The position numbers were made by a program, and so were the translations under genes. This document shows, piece by piece, positions 1-12,075 of a stretch of 64,000 bases of DNA (within the stretch, counting starts at the first letter, position 1; each line of letters opens with the position of its first letter). Origin of the DNA: Osmia lignaria lignaria (Eukaryota; Arthropoda; Insecta; Hymenoptera; Megachilidae); NCBI RefSeq assembly GCF_051020975.1, contig NC_135036.1, positions 4,712,001 to 4,776,000 on the forward strand, read 5' to 3'. The notes beneath the pieces were generated by a model that made no database searches, had not been told where the DNA came from, and saw nothing but the letters and a program-made list of their open reading frames with translations.

Positions 1-482
1 CTTAAATTCAGCGTGCAACTCCTTGGTATAAATTCAATTACGACTGTGGGTTTTAACAGCGGGAATGGTTTTGTTAATTTTCTAATATGGTTTTTATTTC
101 ACCAATATATTTATAACTCATTTATATTCTATTAACGTAAAATATAACAGATGAACGAGACAGTTCAAACAAATTGTAGTATAAGTTAAAGTTTCAATTG
201 TTAGTAATTTACTTACATGATTTCTGACTAATTATCACAAAATGTTTTTTCTCTAACTTTTTCATACTTTTTAAACATCTAACAAACCTTAATAGCCCTT
301 ACCTAACCTAACTTTTCTTTATTCATGCAGTTGTACAAATTCCTTACAAAACATTTTATTACCTATAAAATAATAACAAAGAAAATTGTTCTAAAAATTA
401 TGGGAATTTCTGTAGACCCCTAGCCCCGAATTAAAAGGAGGTCTAAGGGAGGTTTTAGCCCTGGAGCCCCGCGCTAACACAT
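1..482. other. AT-rich stretch, no gene seen
   Basis: This is AT-rich sequence with no recognisable exon, RNA gene or long repeat. A short GC-richer patch near 415-475 looks like a degraded repeat end, but I cannot assign it to a family. Confidence 0.5.
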
Positions 483-484
483 TA

Positions 485-1069
485 CAGTAAAAGCTGGATA
501 TATGCAACAAAAGTTTGGCTGGATATATGCAACATCGCTATCCCCTCCACTTGGGGGGATCCCCCTAAGCCGAACCGAGCCTCTCGGCCAGGAAACCGTG
601 TAATATGATCCGACCGTAATATCGGTGTGACTAATACTAATTGAACGATAAAACTTTTTTATTTTTAACTTTTTCTTAATGAAACTTTTACTAACGCATT
701 TGTGAGATTTTTCTGATTAAAATGGTACCAAACACGATATGATTTGAATTATATTTATTTATTAAAATAATAATAAAACTGTACATATGTATAAGGCAGG
801 CCGTACACCAAAGATACATCAAACACGCAACATGCAACATGCAACACGTCGCATGTTGTGTACGAACGTAGAATAGGTATCGCGGCACGGTACAAACGAT
901 TTGTACGGACGCAGAATCGACACCAAGACTGGATATATGCAACATTAAATGCCCAAGATCGACACCTTGGCTGGATATATGCAACATTAAATGCCCAGAA
1001 TCGACACCTCGGCTGGATATATGCAACGTCTGGGTCCCAATGTTTGTTGCATATATCCAGCTTTTACTG
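485..1069. mobile_element. TA-flanked MITE with perfect 27-bp TIRs and internal TIR copies
   Basis: The first 27 bases (485-511, starting CAGTAAAAGCTGGATATATG) are the exact reverse complement of the last 27 (1043-1069). Both ends are flanked by TA (483-484 and 1070-1071), the duplication made by Tc1/mariner/pogo transposases. The core GGATATATGCAAC recurs inside in the same orientation near 521, 931, 973 and 1015. The last three copies form a 42-bp tandem array that also carries a TCGACACC motif. There is no transposase, so the element is non-autonomous. Short ORFs on both strands here are by-products of the repeats. Identical ends suggest fairly recent activity; the superfamily is inferred from the TA target site and CAGT end. 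Confidence 0.85.
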
Positions 1070-1071
1070 TA

Positions 1072-2260
1072 CTTATCGTTGAGGGAATGCGCGCGCAGCT
1101 AAAATGTGCGACCCATAGACTTTCTATAGAAAAATTGAAATCTCTGTAACTTTTGACTCCGACCACTTAGATCCACAAACGCAACGGTTTTGAGCTAGTC
1201 TCGGCGAGATCTTTCTAACGACGCGACGCGACGTATAGAGCGTATCTCTAACCCTAGTAATTCTCAAGTTCTTTGCGCTTTATATACATATATAAGATTT
1301 CGCCTTTATTTCAATATGGGGCTACAGAAAGTATTTTAATTTTTCAGATATTCTTTAAACAAATAAATTTTTTGAGAATTTGTTTATAGTGAATTTGTCA
1401 TAAAAAAGGTATAATACTTACCATTTAAAAATAGGAACATTTTTTATTTATGAAATAATTATTGCTACTGTGTTATGACTTTTTTCGTTATGAAAAAATG
1501 TTATAATTAATCGATTTGAATAAATTATTTTATGTGTGCAAGAAATAATTGAAATGGTCGCGCTAGGAGATTCTGCATTTCTTATGATTTTTTTTTTTAA
1601 CGCAGTAAAGTTACGTGTTAACGTGACATTATTTATGGAAATAATCTTGACAAATCAACTTTTGTTCCTCTCTTCTACTAGCTCGCTTTCCCTTTGTAAT
1701 TTTTCGTAATAAAATCGTCGTAAAATGTTTGTATCAACGCTATTAACATAAAAAAGCCAATCTAGAAGGTGACGTCTGCGTGTTCCGAGAACGGAAAGCA
1801 GATGGTACCGACATTCTTGTTCGCATCCCTCGAGCGAATTCATCCGGAAAGGCCGTATTTTCTTTGTTATTGCCAATCAAGCTGACACTTGTCAAACTTC
1901 TCAATTTAAGTGAAAATATTGTAAGGGAGCGGAATATTATACGAGAAAATTAGATAAAGGAAGAGAAAAAATAAAAGTCGAGCACACTGGTGTGTACCAG
2001 ATCATTGTCAGATAAATGATCAATTTTACTAGACGTTTGAAGACATTTATTTCACAGAAATAAAATTTATAATTTCATAATTTGTGAACTCGATTGTTCA
2101 GAAACAAACTCCTGGTCGATTACTATTAGAATGCACAGAAAGAGTTAATAATTGTATGTACCCGAAAGTAAAGTTGAGCCGATTTTTTCTTAGATTTGTA
2201 TGAAACGTGTGATAAGATTTTTGATGGTTGGTATATTTCATTTCGATCGCGAAGCCAGTC
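1072..2260. other. Unassigned AT-rich sequence
   Basis: No supported gene. Positions 1085-1300 hold a GC-richer patch with a short GACGCGACGCGACG run; the rest is AT-rich. A small reverse-strand ORF at 1655-1876 has no recognisable domain. Confidence 0.4.
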
Positions 2261-2269
2261 GTCAGTTCG

Positions 2270-2830
2270 CTCTTCCAGACAATACTATCGATTATCTGGC
2301 CGGACATTAACGAGCATGATCTCTCTTTCGTTAGCGCGCGAGCCAGTGCTCGTACTTCTCTTCACTTTCCTGCCGGCGTTGCGTAAATCTTATAGTTCCG
2401 ACCCGTAGGACCCGGGTGTAACACCTCCTGCTCGTAGGTCGAAGCGCCGGCCATAAATATTTGAGAGTTCGAAGCGATTCTGCCCACCCGGGACGCGATT
2501 CTACCTTCTTCTCCCATGCCAGTCTCTCGGATGTCCCTTATTCTCTCTTCTCTATCCACCGCCTGTTTCGTTTGCTTCTCTCTACCCACGGGCAACGTTG
2601 AGACACGCGCCCAGTCTGGACCCACACCCACGCTCGCATACCGTACACCCTTTAACCCTATCTCCCTATGTCCTTCTTTTTCTTTTGCTCTTTTCCGTCT
2701 TGACCACTTCTTCTACCAATCTCCTTTATTTTCCTTCTTCCACGCGCTCTCGTATGCCGAACGCTTTCTTCGTTGATTCTTCGAGACCACGGTATCGTCC
2801 GATCCCACGATTATAAATTTTTACGTGTCT
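2270..2830. other. GC-richer, pyrimidine-biased island
   Basis: This island stands out from its AT-rich flanks. From about 2510 to 2770 the plus strand is strongly C/T-rich, which explains the Ser/Leu/Phe/Pro-rich open frames there. No protein family is recognisable. It could be a conserved regulatory element or a transcribed non-coding segment; sequence alone does not decide. Confidence 0.25.
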
Positions 2831-3363
2831 TTAAACCTTAATTGGTAACTTGCAGTCTGATATATTCAAACATTAAATTTTTTTAAGAAAAAGGCATTCA
2901 CAGCCTTTTAACACGTTGCAATCTACATTATTGGGAATTCTTTCAGGTAACTAATTAGTAGGTATATCTAACCGAATTTTGCAAGTTATTTAAAATTATA
3001 ATACAATTATTAAATAAAATTTTTGATTTTGTGGAATAAATAAAGTATTTTATTAACTGAGAGTATGGAAATTTCGTGTATCCCTTTATCAAAAATATAT
3101 ATTTTTTTAATTAATCATTTGAATGAAAGATGCTTTACCTTAAAGCTATTTAAATGACTTTGTGGGCAACTTACTATGATATCAATAATTAGAACTCATT
3201 TATTTTTTATAAATGAACCAAGATTATGAGAAAATGATTTATGGATCTATGGAAATTTTGCAAATTGTATATTGAAATATTCTAAGAATAAATTGTTCAA
3301 AATAAAAACACTACCTAATAAAATTTTTATTGATAATATTGTGGCAATCAATGTATTAATTAT
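2831..3363. other. AT-rich stretch, no gene seen
   Basis: Plain AT-rich sequence leading up to the target-site duplication of the element that starts at 3364. Confidence 0.5.
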
Positions 3364-4118
3364 TAAAAGTGCGAGAACTCACAAATTTTGATTATTCGAT
3401 AATTGGATTGGGTCGAAAATTATTTCAATTGACTTGGGATTCCTAAAATTCGGTGAACTGTGTTTTGGGACGAATTTTGTTGAACGTGACCGTGAATGGG
3501 AAGTGTTCCCAAAGACTGTATTCATCTAATTCACGTTGAACAGACAAATATAATTCCCGACTCAATCCGAGTATCGAGTACTTGAAATTTTCAAGTTTTC
3601 GTACATTTATACTTTTGAGCACCAAAGCCAATTCGACACGACCAGACCTAAACAATATGGACCCGACTCGACCGATGTACCGTCGACCCGGCATGAACCA
3701 AACGATATAGATCCGACCCGATCTGAACCAAAGGATATAGATCCGACTCGCTTCGGCACGACCCGACCCGACCCGACCCGACTCGCTCCGGCACGATCCG
3801 ATCCGACCCGGCCCAACCCGACTCGACCCGACTCGATTCCAACGATATATCTCCGACTAGACTCGACTTAATCCGACCCAACCCGAACGATGTAACTCCA
3901 ACTCGACTCGACCCGAACCCGAACGATATAGCTCCGACTCGACCCGACTCCACCCGACCCGACTCGATTCCAACGATATAGCTCCGACTAGACTCGACTC
4001 AACCCGACCCAACCCGAACGATGTAACACCAACTCGATTCGACCCGACCCGAACGATAGCTCCGACTCGACCTGAGTCCACCCGACCCGATTCGATATTT
4101 TCTTCTAGCACACTTCTA
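3364..4118. mobile_element. hAT-like element with CG-rich motif array
   Basis: The left end reads TAAAAGTGCGAGAACTC. The right end, reverse-complemented, reads TAGAAGTGTGCTAGAAG. The flanking 8-mers are TTAATTAT (3356-3363) and TTAATAAT (4119-4126), 7 of 8 matching, as expected for an old hAT target-site duplication. From about 3640 to 4095 the interior is a degenerate array of short units resembling CCGACTCGACCCGAC, interspersed with AACGATATAGCTCCGAC blocks in a longer, roughly 90-130 bp higher-order repeat. No transposase is present. The left end aligns with that of the element at 6203, so they belong to one family. Long reverse-strand ORFs rich in Gly, Arg, Ser and Val are products of the array. 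Confidence 0.75.
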
Positions 4119-6008
4119 TTAATAATTTCCCACCACCTTTTTGGTATTGCCCCCAAACACAAACATTACACCAGTAATATTTATTCTTATCGTCAATCTG
4201 AATCCCTATGCGAATCCCTATTAAAATCTACAAAATCACGTCCTATCTTAACTATTGTCCCAAATTAAAAGTAACAAAGCAGCCATGCATCCCTAACTTC
4301 TGTTCTATTCTCTGTTTGCTGAACTCAAGCTGGTTTTCCTCTTGACTTCTTACGTTTTTATACGTCGTTCCCATGGTCTTTTTAACCGTCTGCGTTCTTC
4401 GCGATTCAAACGGTCGTTCGCTTTTCTTCTTTCCTCGTTCGATCAAGCCGCGTGTTTCGACCGAGTCAAGCACGTAACACCTTCATTCGGATCGTTCGAA
4501 TCCATCGATCAGGCCGAATATCTTACCTGGCGATGCTGGGACCAGGCGCCAGAATCGTTGATACAGAAAGGGGCAGGGTATCATCACGAGTGCCTGAGAA
4601 ATACGCCTACGCAGCAGCCACTCGTGAGATTTTTCTCTTCTGTTTGCCTCGAACACCGCACTGTCCACGAATATACGTACAACCTCTTCATTGAAACCCA
4701 TGGTTGATGTTTTATACTCTTTTTCTTACCTTTTGTTTGCTCGCGGCACTGGATTTATGAAGTCAACGCATGCAACCATTTCTATTTAAAGTTGTACAAT
4801 TTTCGTTTATTATTCTTCAATGTAAATTGAACATCATTCTGCAGTGCAGTGTTAATCCACATAATCGTTTAGACTGATTCTTTTTTATTTTTATAAATAA
4901 TATTTAACTTGAAGATTAATGAAATGTTTTGTCATTTTTGATGTATTTATTTATTAATTATTATGAAGAATTCTTTGAATCAACAGTACATTATTTTGCA
5001 TTTATGCATTTTTATTTTTACAAAAAACTTGGTACCTTATTTACATTTTAAGAAGTATAACATTTTATTGCAAAACCACTTTATTGGATGCTATTTTACT
5101 ATCACCTGTCAATTTTTATGGCGATTTCATTAATTAACACGTTCCATATTGACAATATGTAGATAACGGAATTTTGTGTACAAAAAAAAATATGCAATTT
5201 GACATTTTATTGCAAATTACAATATTACGTATTATTGTTTAGTTTTTTCCAATTAAAATCCAATAAACTTGAATGAAAATGTATAACAAAATGTTATTTG
5301 TTATTTCAAGAACAAAATTATGTTAAAATATCAATTTTTGAATTGGAATTATTTTATTTTTAATATGTTAGCGAATTTGTAAAATTTTAGTTTTGCAATG
5401 TTTAAAAATTTACTCTTAATACTATCGTTTTCATTCACTGTTGCTATATAGTAACGTCATTTCACTTGTTATTTATTCCTATTGTTAGATGATGACTCGG
5501 TGTTTAGTTTCGCGGTCGATTGAGATCTTTCGAACGGTAGGAAGTAGAAAGAAAAGAAGACTGAAAGTTTCTCGGAAGTTTTTGTTGCACGTAATTCCTC
5601 GGCGTCCCGCGGGAAAAAGCGATTTCTTCTTTTACTCTTACAGTCCGGCTTTCTTGTTTTCCTTTCGTTGCAAAGAATAGATTTAATTTACGAGTTCATT
5701 TGCATCGCAGCAACCGTAACGTTCGTCGCCTTTCCACACGACGGACTTTCTCATATTCTTTTTCACTGGACCAGCAGAGAATTTACAAATACCATAAATA
5801 TTTGAGGCCTTTTGTGTCCACCGTATTACAAATGGTCTTAGTTTCTTGCAGTTAGAACAGTATCTAGTTTGGAACAATATCCTATAAATCTTTACGTATT
5901 TCTTACACGCATACGAGTTAAGGAATGTATATTTGATTTTGGTTTCTTTCCTACTTTTTATATTTTAATTCGAACAATGTATATTTGAAAAAGAAATAAT
6001 ACTTGGAC
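4119..6008. other. Unassigned interval with one GC-richer island
   Basis: Positions 4280-4700 form a GC-richer island with overlapping unrecognised ORFs on both strands. The rest is AT-rich. Near 5135 a TTAACACGTT start followed by a small CATATTGACAATATG hairpin resembles one end of a TTAA-flanked MITE, but no partner end was found. A short GC-richer segment at 5485-5680 has no recognisable product. Confidence 0.35.
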
Positions 6009-6113
6009 AATTAATTAATACGGGTTATTTATTAATTAATAAATAATTAATTGTAATAAGTAATAATTAATTAATTGTAATAAGTAATAATTAATTAATT
6101 AATTAATTAATAA
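6009..6113. repeat. ATTAATTA-type low-complexity repeat
   Basis: The interval contains overlapping copies of TAATTAATTAATTG and TAATAAGTAATAATTAATT and is almost wholly self-complementary. It is a simple AT repeat able to form hairpins, with no coding content. Confidence 0.8.
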
Positions 6114-6202
6114 CACGTTGACTGAAGAATACATTGATTCAAATTTTAGGTAATTGAATTATCAGAGAAAGAGACGAGAAAGTAAGCCTTGAATATCATT
6201 AA

Positions 6203-6403
6203 TAGAAGTGGGTGAAAACTCGAAAATTTCGGGTACTCGATACTCGGGTCGGGTATGCATTGCTCAGGTCAGGTTGAGTCGGGCCTTTGGAAGTATAGAT
6301 ATGCGATAACCTGAGGGTTTCGGGTACCCGATACTCGGATCAGGTCGGGAATTATTTCGCAATCCAATCCAACCCGATATTTTCAGGTTCTAGCCCAGTT
6401 CTA
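6203..6403. mobile_element. Short hAT-like MITE, TCGGGTA family
   Basis: Its ends are TAGAAGTGGG on the left and TAGAACTGGG on the right (reverse-complemented), 9 of 10 matching. The flanking 8-mers are ATCATTAA and ATCATGAT, 6 of 8. The interior contains repeated TCGGGTACTCGATACTCGG-like motifs and no ORF of note. The end sequence aligns with the left end of the 3364 element. Confidence 0.7.
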
Positions 6404-6419
6404 ATCATGATAGTTACAC

Positions 6420-6800
6420 TAAGGGTGTTCGGGTACCCGAAAATTCAGGTGGGTCTCAGGTCGAGAATTTTTCCGGGTTCAGGCGGGGCTTCAGAAATCT
6501 GTCCAAGATATAAATTTGTTTGGGTACTCGTAATTTCTCAATTCACCCGAAACTCAATTACATCCGATTATTCACGATAATATATGAAAACTCTATCAAA
6601 CTTAAAAATTTAAGATAAGTATGAAAAATTATGGCCAGAATGCAATGTCGGCTTCCGAATTGAGTTTCAGGTTTCGAGTTGATATTCGGGTCCCAGAATT
6701 ACGGGTACCCGAATAAATTTACGTGCTGGACGATTTTTCACAATCTCGCCCGATCCGACCCGTTCCCAGGTTCGGGTACCCGAATTTTCGGCCACCCCTC
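6420..6800. mobile_element. hAT-like element of the GGGTACCCGA family, no TSD left
   Basis: The left end is TAAGGGTGTTCGGGTACCCG. The right end, reverse-complemented, is AGGGGTGGCCGAAAATTCGG. Inside, GGGTACCCGA palindromes occur near both ends. The stretch CGGGTACCCGAATAAATTTA near 6710 is shared with the element at 47920, so the two are copies of one family about 360-380 bp long. No convincing 8-bp duplication remains, so the outer boundaries are accurate to only a few bases. Confidence 0.6.
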
Positions 6801-7985
6801 CATTCCTGAAAATACTAATTTAAAATTTAAAAATTACCCAATTGTGTGCTTAATAATTAGTGTTTTAATATGTCTGACTACACACGTTTATTTCTATGGT
6901 GGCAGTGAACATGTTAATAATAAAAATTAGATTATTAGAAAGAAGTAAATTGAAAATCGGTTTTTGTTTTCATTCAAACTGCAGTCGCTTTAAATCGTAT
7001 TTATCTATTGTTCGAAACGTAGTTCTGTGGGAGAGAATCAGTGGCATAACGGAGGACAGAAGGCAGTCATTGTGAGAAATCGATTTCGTGCAAACGACGG
7101 AACAAATGCACTTGCCTTTGACACTTCCATTACTTTGCATTCCGTGTAGCTCCGATTCGTTTAACTTTGTCACACGACACCTGTCTTGCCTTTGCTTTTG
7201 TTTCCAGTTCATCCCCCGTTTTACCGGTAACTCACACCGGTGCAATTGCGCGAATCAATATTCCATAATTTAATGAACGACCGAATGTTTGCTACTTGTT
7301 ACGAGGAAATTAAGTCGTTCATAATTAGTACGCATAAACGGATAATTAATTTATTGGCTAATTGGTTTAACGTTAACTGCTGTGTAACAGAACTTGGACG
7401 TTGTTAATTAAAATCTGCAGTGGTCATTGAACGTAATGAAGATCTGTGAAATATACCATGTATGGATCAATGTAAATACGAAATAATTTTTATAAATTTC
7501 AAGTAATGAATAATGAAATTTTAAAAATTCATTAAGGTAATTAATTTTAGTATACGGGATAAGCTATGTAGAATTGGCTACCTAATTATCTTCTCCATCT
7601 GTAATAATATAATAAGTTTAATTTAAAAAGGTTCACTTTTATATCTGTCAAAATTTACAGTTGAGAACAATATCAAAATTTATGTAAAAAAAATAGCTTT
7701 GATAAAAAAGGCTCTTCTTTCATGTTATTTAAATTATTTAGTAATAATACTATTTAAATTAAATATGAAACCATATTTATAACATGGTTAATTTCTACCA
7801 AAAAACCGTTTTATTAATTTTAGAATAATTACGATTATTAACAAAATTTTAAGCTTAGGTTTCTCACAATTGCAGTTAGTGTTTTATTTCAGTTTTCAAA
7901 TATTTCTATATGGATATAAACTTACGCATGCGCGCGCAGCCTCGTAGTGAGAAAACGTCCTCCGAAAGCGTATCACTAGGGCCGA
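6801..7985. other. Unassigned AT-rich sequence
   Basis: No gene is recognised. Positions 6960-7280 are somewhat GC-richer with overlapping ORFs on both strands that resemble nothing known. The remainder is AT-rich. Confidence 0.4.
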
Positions 7986-9045
7986 TAAAAGTCCATGGGG
8001 AAGACCGGGAATCCGCGGAGTCCATAGGGAAATCCGGAGTCCACTCCGCAGATTCCCGGATCGCGTTCTTTCATCCCCGCTATTAGGGAAAAATTTTCCC
8101 TAGATTTCCAGATGTATGTACAGTATCGAACAAAGTAGGTTTCTCCGGGGAAAATGGTGATGCTCCCCCCCTATCCATAGGGAAATCCGGAATCCACTCC
8201 GCAGGTTCCCGGATCGCGTTCTTTCGTTCTCGCTATTAGGGAAAAATTTTCCCTAGATTTCCAGATGTGTGTACAGTATCGAGCAAAGTAGGTTTCTCCG
8301 GGGAAAATGGTGATGCTCCCTCCCTATCCATAGGGAAATCCGGAGTCCACTCCGCAGGTTTCCGGATTTCCCTATGGATAGGGAAATTCGGGAACCCGTG
8401 GAAGCCGATGGGGAAGACCGGAAACCCGCGGAAATCTCGAAGTTCCGGGGCGGGGCTTCACCATTTCCCCCCGGAGAAACCTACTTTGCTCGATACTGTG
8501 CATGCATCTGGAAATCTAGGGAAAATTTTTCCCTAATAGCGGGGACGAAAGAACGCGATCCGGGAACCTGCGGAGTGGACTCCGAATTTCCCTATGGATA
8601 GGGGGCGGAGCATCACCATTTTCCCCGGAGAAACCTACTTTGCTCGATACTGTGCATGCATCTGGAAATCTAGGGAAAATTTTTCCCTAATAGCGGGGAC
8701 GAAAGAACGCGATCCGGGAACCTGCGGAGTGGACTCCGAATTTCCCTATGGATAGGGGGCGGAGCATCACCATTTCCCCCCGGAGAAACCTACTTTGCTC
8801 GATACTGTGCATGCATCTGGAAATCTAGGGAAAATTTTTTCCTAATAGCGGGGACGAAAGAACGCGATCCGGGAACCTGCGGAGTGGACTCCGAATTTCC
8901 CTATGGATAGGGGGCGGAGCATCACCATTTTCCCCGGAGAAACCTACTTTGCTCGATACTGTGCATGCATCTGGAAATCTAGGGAAAGTTTTTCCCTAGT
9001 AGCCAATGGAGTGGTCCGCGGGGACGAAAGAATGCGGTCTTTCCG
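7986..9045. repeat. Large inverted repeat with arms made of ~154-bp tandem units
   Basis: Two plus-orientation units lie at about 8020-8340; a shared landmark, CAGTATCGA, falls at 8121 and 8274, 153 bp apart. They face four minus-orientation units at about 8455-9010, whose landmark TGCTCGATACTG falls at 8487, 8641, 8796 and 8950, spacings of 154, 155 and 154 bp. The turn is near 8350-8450. Each unit holds two small hairpins: AGGGAAAAATTTTCCCT and CCCTATGGATAGGG. A TGGGGAAGACCGG segment occurs at the left edge and again near 8409. Units are very similar to each other, so amplification or homogenisation looks recent. Foldback/Galileo elements of flies have arms of tandem repeats like this, but no transposase is present and the class is an inference. 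Confidence 0.75.
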
Positions 9046-10204
9046 TGACCGTTAAATACATTTCCTTTTTTAGGACACGTATCCTACGTCTCCCTAAACA
9101 CGCCTCTCTGACGATAATAAAGAAAATAAAGGGCGAAGGTGGCTCTTTATACGTCCAGCTAACTGCGGCAGCTCGCTTTTGAACCAGCCACGATATTGGA
9201 TCTCATCATTTTTCAGGGAAGTTGCGTTCTTCTTGCGGCCACTACCACCCCCTTCCTTCATTGCACAACGCCGATTCCAGATTTCCTCTTTCCACCGCTG
9301 GCCATTATTTCTGTCCGCTCAGGAGAACATGAATCTATGTTTTTATACATAGTCGCGATTGAGAAATTGCAGCAAAGAAAACCGCGCTTATCCGGTGAAC
9401 TGTGGGATACAATGAACACCTTTGTATTTTCTTTTTCCTGGCTGAGAAACAAGAAACGTCGATTTGTTAGCGGACTCTTTTATAGGGAAGTTGCAAAATG
9501 ATTTCACTGATTTTGCGATCATTCTATTAAGACTTAATTATTAAGTCGTGCGTATGAAGTGTTGTATTTAAGGATAAGGATAAGGATTGGATTGCCTTGT
9601 TTTCGAGAAAGAATTATTTATTTAATTTCAATATATTCCATTTGAGTTTGTATACTTTTGACAGGAAGGTCGTAATTGATAACATTTTTTTCTTGTTTGG
9701 AACTTTGTTTTTAGAAGAAATTGAATTCATCTTTCGCGAAGTACTTGATTAAACCTGAATATAACAGATGTCGCTACTAGCTATTATTTCTGTACATTTT
9801 TGTACTTATAAATTATTGATACGTGCTATTAATTAAGTAATTTTAGTAATATACCATTTATTAAAATTACGCTACTGTAACTTTGTAATATTCATAATAT
9901 TCATAATTTCTCTTTCAGTAACTTAGCGTTAACTGTTTCATGTGTTTTCACTTTCTCGATCAGTTAAATATAGCAGTTTACTTTAAAATAAAAAACACAA
10001 AAATATGGAATAAAATTAATGATAACAGTTTCTTTTAATACACTTACAGTTAATTAATGATAACTGTTCTTTCTAATGCACTGTAATCATTTTATGTGTA
10101 ATTAAATTGCTGATGAACGTACATAAAACGTATCAAGTAATAACTTTATCATTACTAACCACAATTTGGAAATTCATCCACACATTTTCTTTCCTTATAA
10201 CTAG
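9046..10204. other. Unassigned sequence
   Basis: Positions 9060-9500 are of moderate GC content, with overlapping ORFs on both strands and no recognisable domain. From 9500 on, the sequence is AT-rich and featureless. Confidence 0.4.
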
Positions 10205-10494
10205 CACTGGGGTGCTCCAGTTTCAGAGAATCTTGGATCAAAATTTTATAATTTTTTGATTTCAGGATTTTTGAATCTTTGAATTTTTTACCTTTCAAGC
10301 TTTAGAAGCTTTTAATTTTTGAATTTTTGAATTTATACGTTTTTACATTTTTGCAGTTTAGAATCTTGGAATGTTAGAATCTTCGAACCCTTAAATTTGT
10401 AGAATTTTATAATAATAAGGGGTTACAGCCTCCTTTCTTGACAAGAACCAAGCTCATCCTGGTCCGTACATAGTTACGCCAATGTTATACCGTT
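10205..10494. mobile_element. GAATTTT-family hAT-like MITE, degraded
   Basis: The left end is CACTGGGGTGCTCCAG. The right end is TAGTTACGCCAATG, the family hallmark. The interior from about 10240 to 10410 is a run of degenerate GAATTTTTGAATTT-type motifs. A TTATAACT / TTATACCG pair near the ends might be a worn target-site duplication, but it is two bases out of register on the left. Confidence 0.5.
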
Positions 10495-11029
10495 ATGTCC
10501 AAATTTTACATGCTTTTCTGACTCATTCATATATTTTGTTACATTTGTAAAAATTATTTTTGATTTTGTCAGATAATATAAGTTTGCTTCAAATCTCTTA
10601 GCATAAACCCTTAACATAATATTACAATTATATTCTTGTAAGACAGGCTTCATCGTAGATTTCTACAAAAACACATTGTACTGCTCCCTAACTACATATT
10701 CTGTAGAGTGGTTAGCTGCTTCCCCTAAATTGTGGGGGCGTGCATCTGAAAGTAATCAGTTGTATTCATTAAACCCAATAAAATATAATTTGTATGCATC
10801 ACCATAAACATTATCTCCACAATCTTATCAAACCTAGAAGGCCTTCAAGCCCCTATAAGTATCCAAAAAATAAGTATCCAATTTCCAATCCACTTTTGTA
10901 ATTTTGTTAACGTCAATTATGACCTATAACATAAATATCTATAATATTAGAAAAAAAAAACAAAGGAAGCATCCGGGGATGTCTTATTGTTTTATATTGC
11001 TTCAACTAGAAAGCACGGGCTTTGTAGAT
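10495..11029. other. AT-rich stretch, no gene seen
   Basis: AT-rich with nothing recognisable. A GC-richer patch starts at its right edge. Confidence 0.45.
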
Positions 11030-11500
11030 TAAACCAGGAGAACCGTTCGTTTCCGGTTCGCTTGGAATTTTCCCTTGCGCGTTTGGATACGTCATAGTAT
11101 TAACGATAAACGGAAGCTGGATATTGGTTCATACATATAAGCAGGAGCGCGAAGGGTGAACGGTAGATCGGTAAACGCACGGAACTCGTGCAAGATCGTT
11201 CCCTTTGGTTAACCGGACCGACGAGATCCGAGCCGGTCGTGAGAAGAGGCGAACGGAAGGAAGATTCGCGGTACACGACCGGCAGAGCGAGGGGGAGGTG
11301 GAGGGGGGCGAAAGTGGTGGGGGAAGACGGCGCACGGCAGGCGCGTGGCTCCCACGGGTCGCCTCGAGCCTCTGTTAGACCTTGAGAGGGAGAAGCAGCC
11401 GACGGCGTTCTCGGACACGTACGCCTTCATCAAAATTCCCTTCCCAGAGAAGCAATTTTTCCGCGAGTATTTTCTTTTTTAAAGCCGTCGCTTGACCGAA
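11030..11500 (+). promoter_or_regulatory. GC-rich island, possible promoter region
   Basis: One of the most GC-rich stretches in the window, with abundant CpG. A CATATAAGCAGG sequence at 11135-11146 resembles a TATA box, and an AGATCGGTAAACG segment lies about 30 bases downstream, where a start site with downstream promoter motifs would be expected. Beyond 11270 the plus strand is purine-rich. The overlapping short ORFs use no recognisable domain. A promoter with an untranslated first exon is one reading; an ordinary GC island is equally possible. Confidence 0.18.
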
Positions 11501-12075
11501 CGCTCGGAAGGTTTAGGAAATCGAATTCTCCCTTAGATCACCGTTGAATTGTTTGTAATATAGGGAGAGCGGGGACGAAAATAACAATTTGATTTTGAAA
11601 CCAAAATAGTATTCGGACATCGTTTAAAACAGAATATCTCATTTATAAATCGGACCAAATGATTTGAGGTTTTTTGAGAAGCTATACAAATTAATTTATA
11701 TGCAATTGTAGTTAACACAAAACTATCTTTACAAAACTAAAATATTTATTGATTTAAATTATAATAATAAATTAAAAATGGAAAATTTGAAGTCAATTAT
11801 TCGGTATTGCAATTGCAGAAGTTATAAAGAACGTTTTGGCTTCATGTACCCAATTTTTATATTCACTACATTGCACTCATTTTTCATTTTATTTGTTCGT
11901 ATTGCAATTACGTTATTCTTGATTTTTCTCTTATTTTGAGTCATAGAATTATCCTGACCCCATTTGTATCATGAATTTTGGACCGCTTTGTATAGAGTGA
12001 TCAAAAAGGAGGTTTATAACTTCTAAAATAGATAATACTTAGCAAATGAAGCGAGTCCTAAAAAAATGAATATTT

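Noticed and set aside
3607..4162. Gly/Arg/Ser/Val-rich repetitive proteins on the minus strand
   Set aside because: They are translations of the CCCGACTCGA array inside a hAT-like element, in several frames at once.
4480..4520. tRNA B-box-like GTTCGAATCC
   Set aside because: No upstream A-box, cloverleaf stems or acceptor pairing could be found.
7986..9045. CRISPR-like array
   Set aside because: Units are ~154 bp with no unique spacers, occur in both orientations, and sit in eukaryotic-type DNA.
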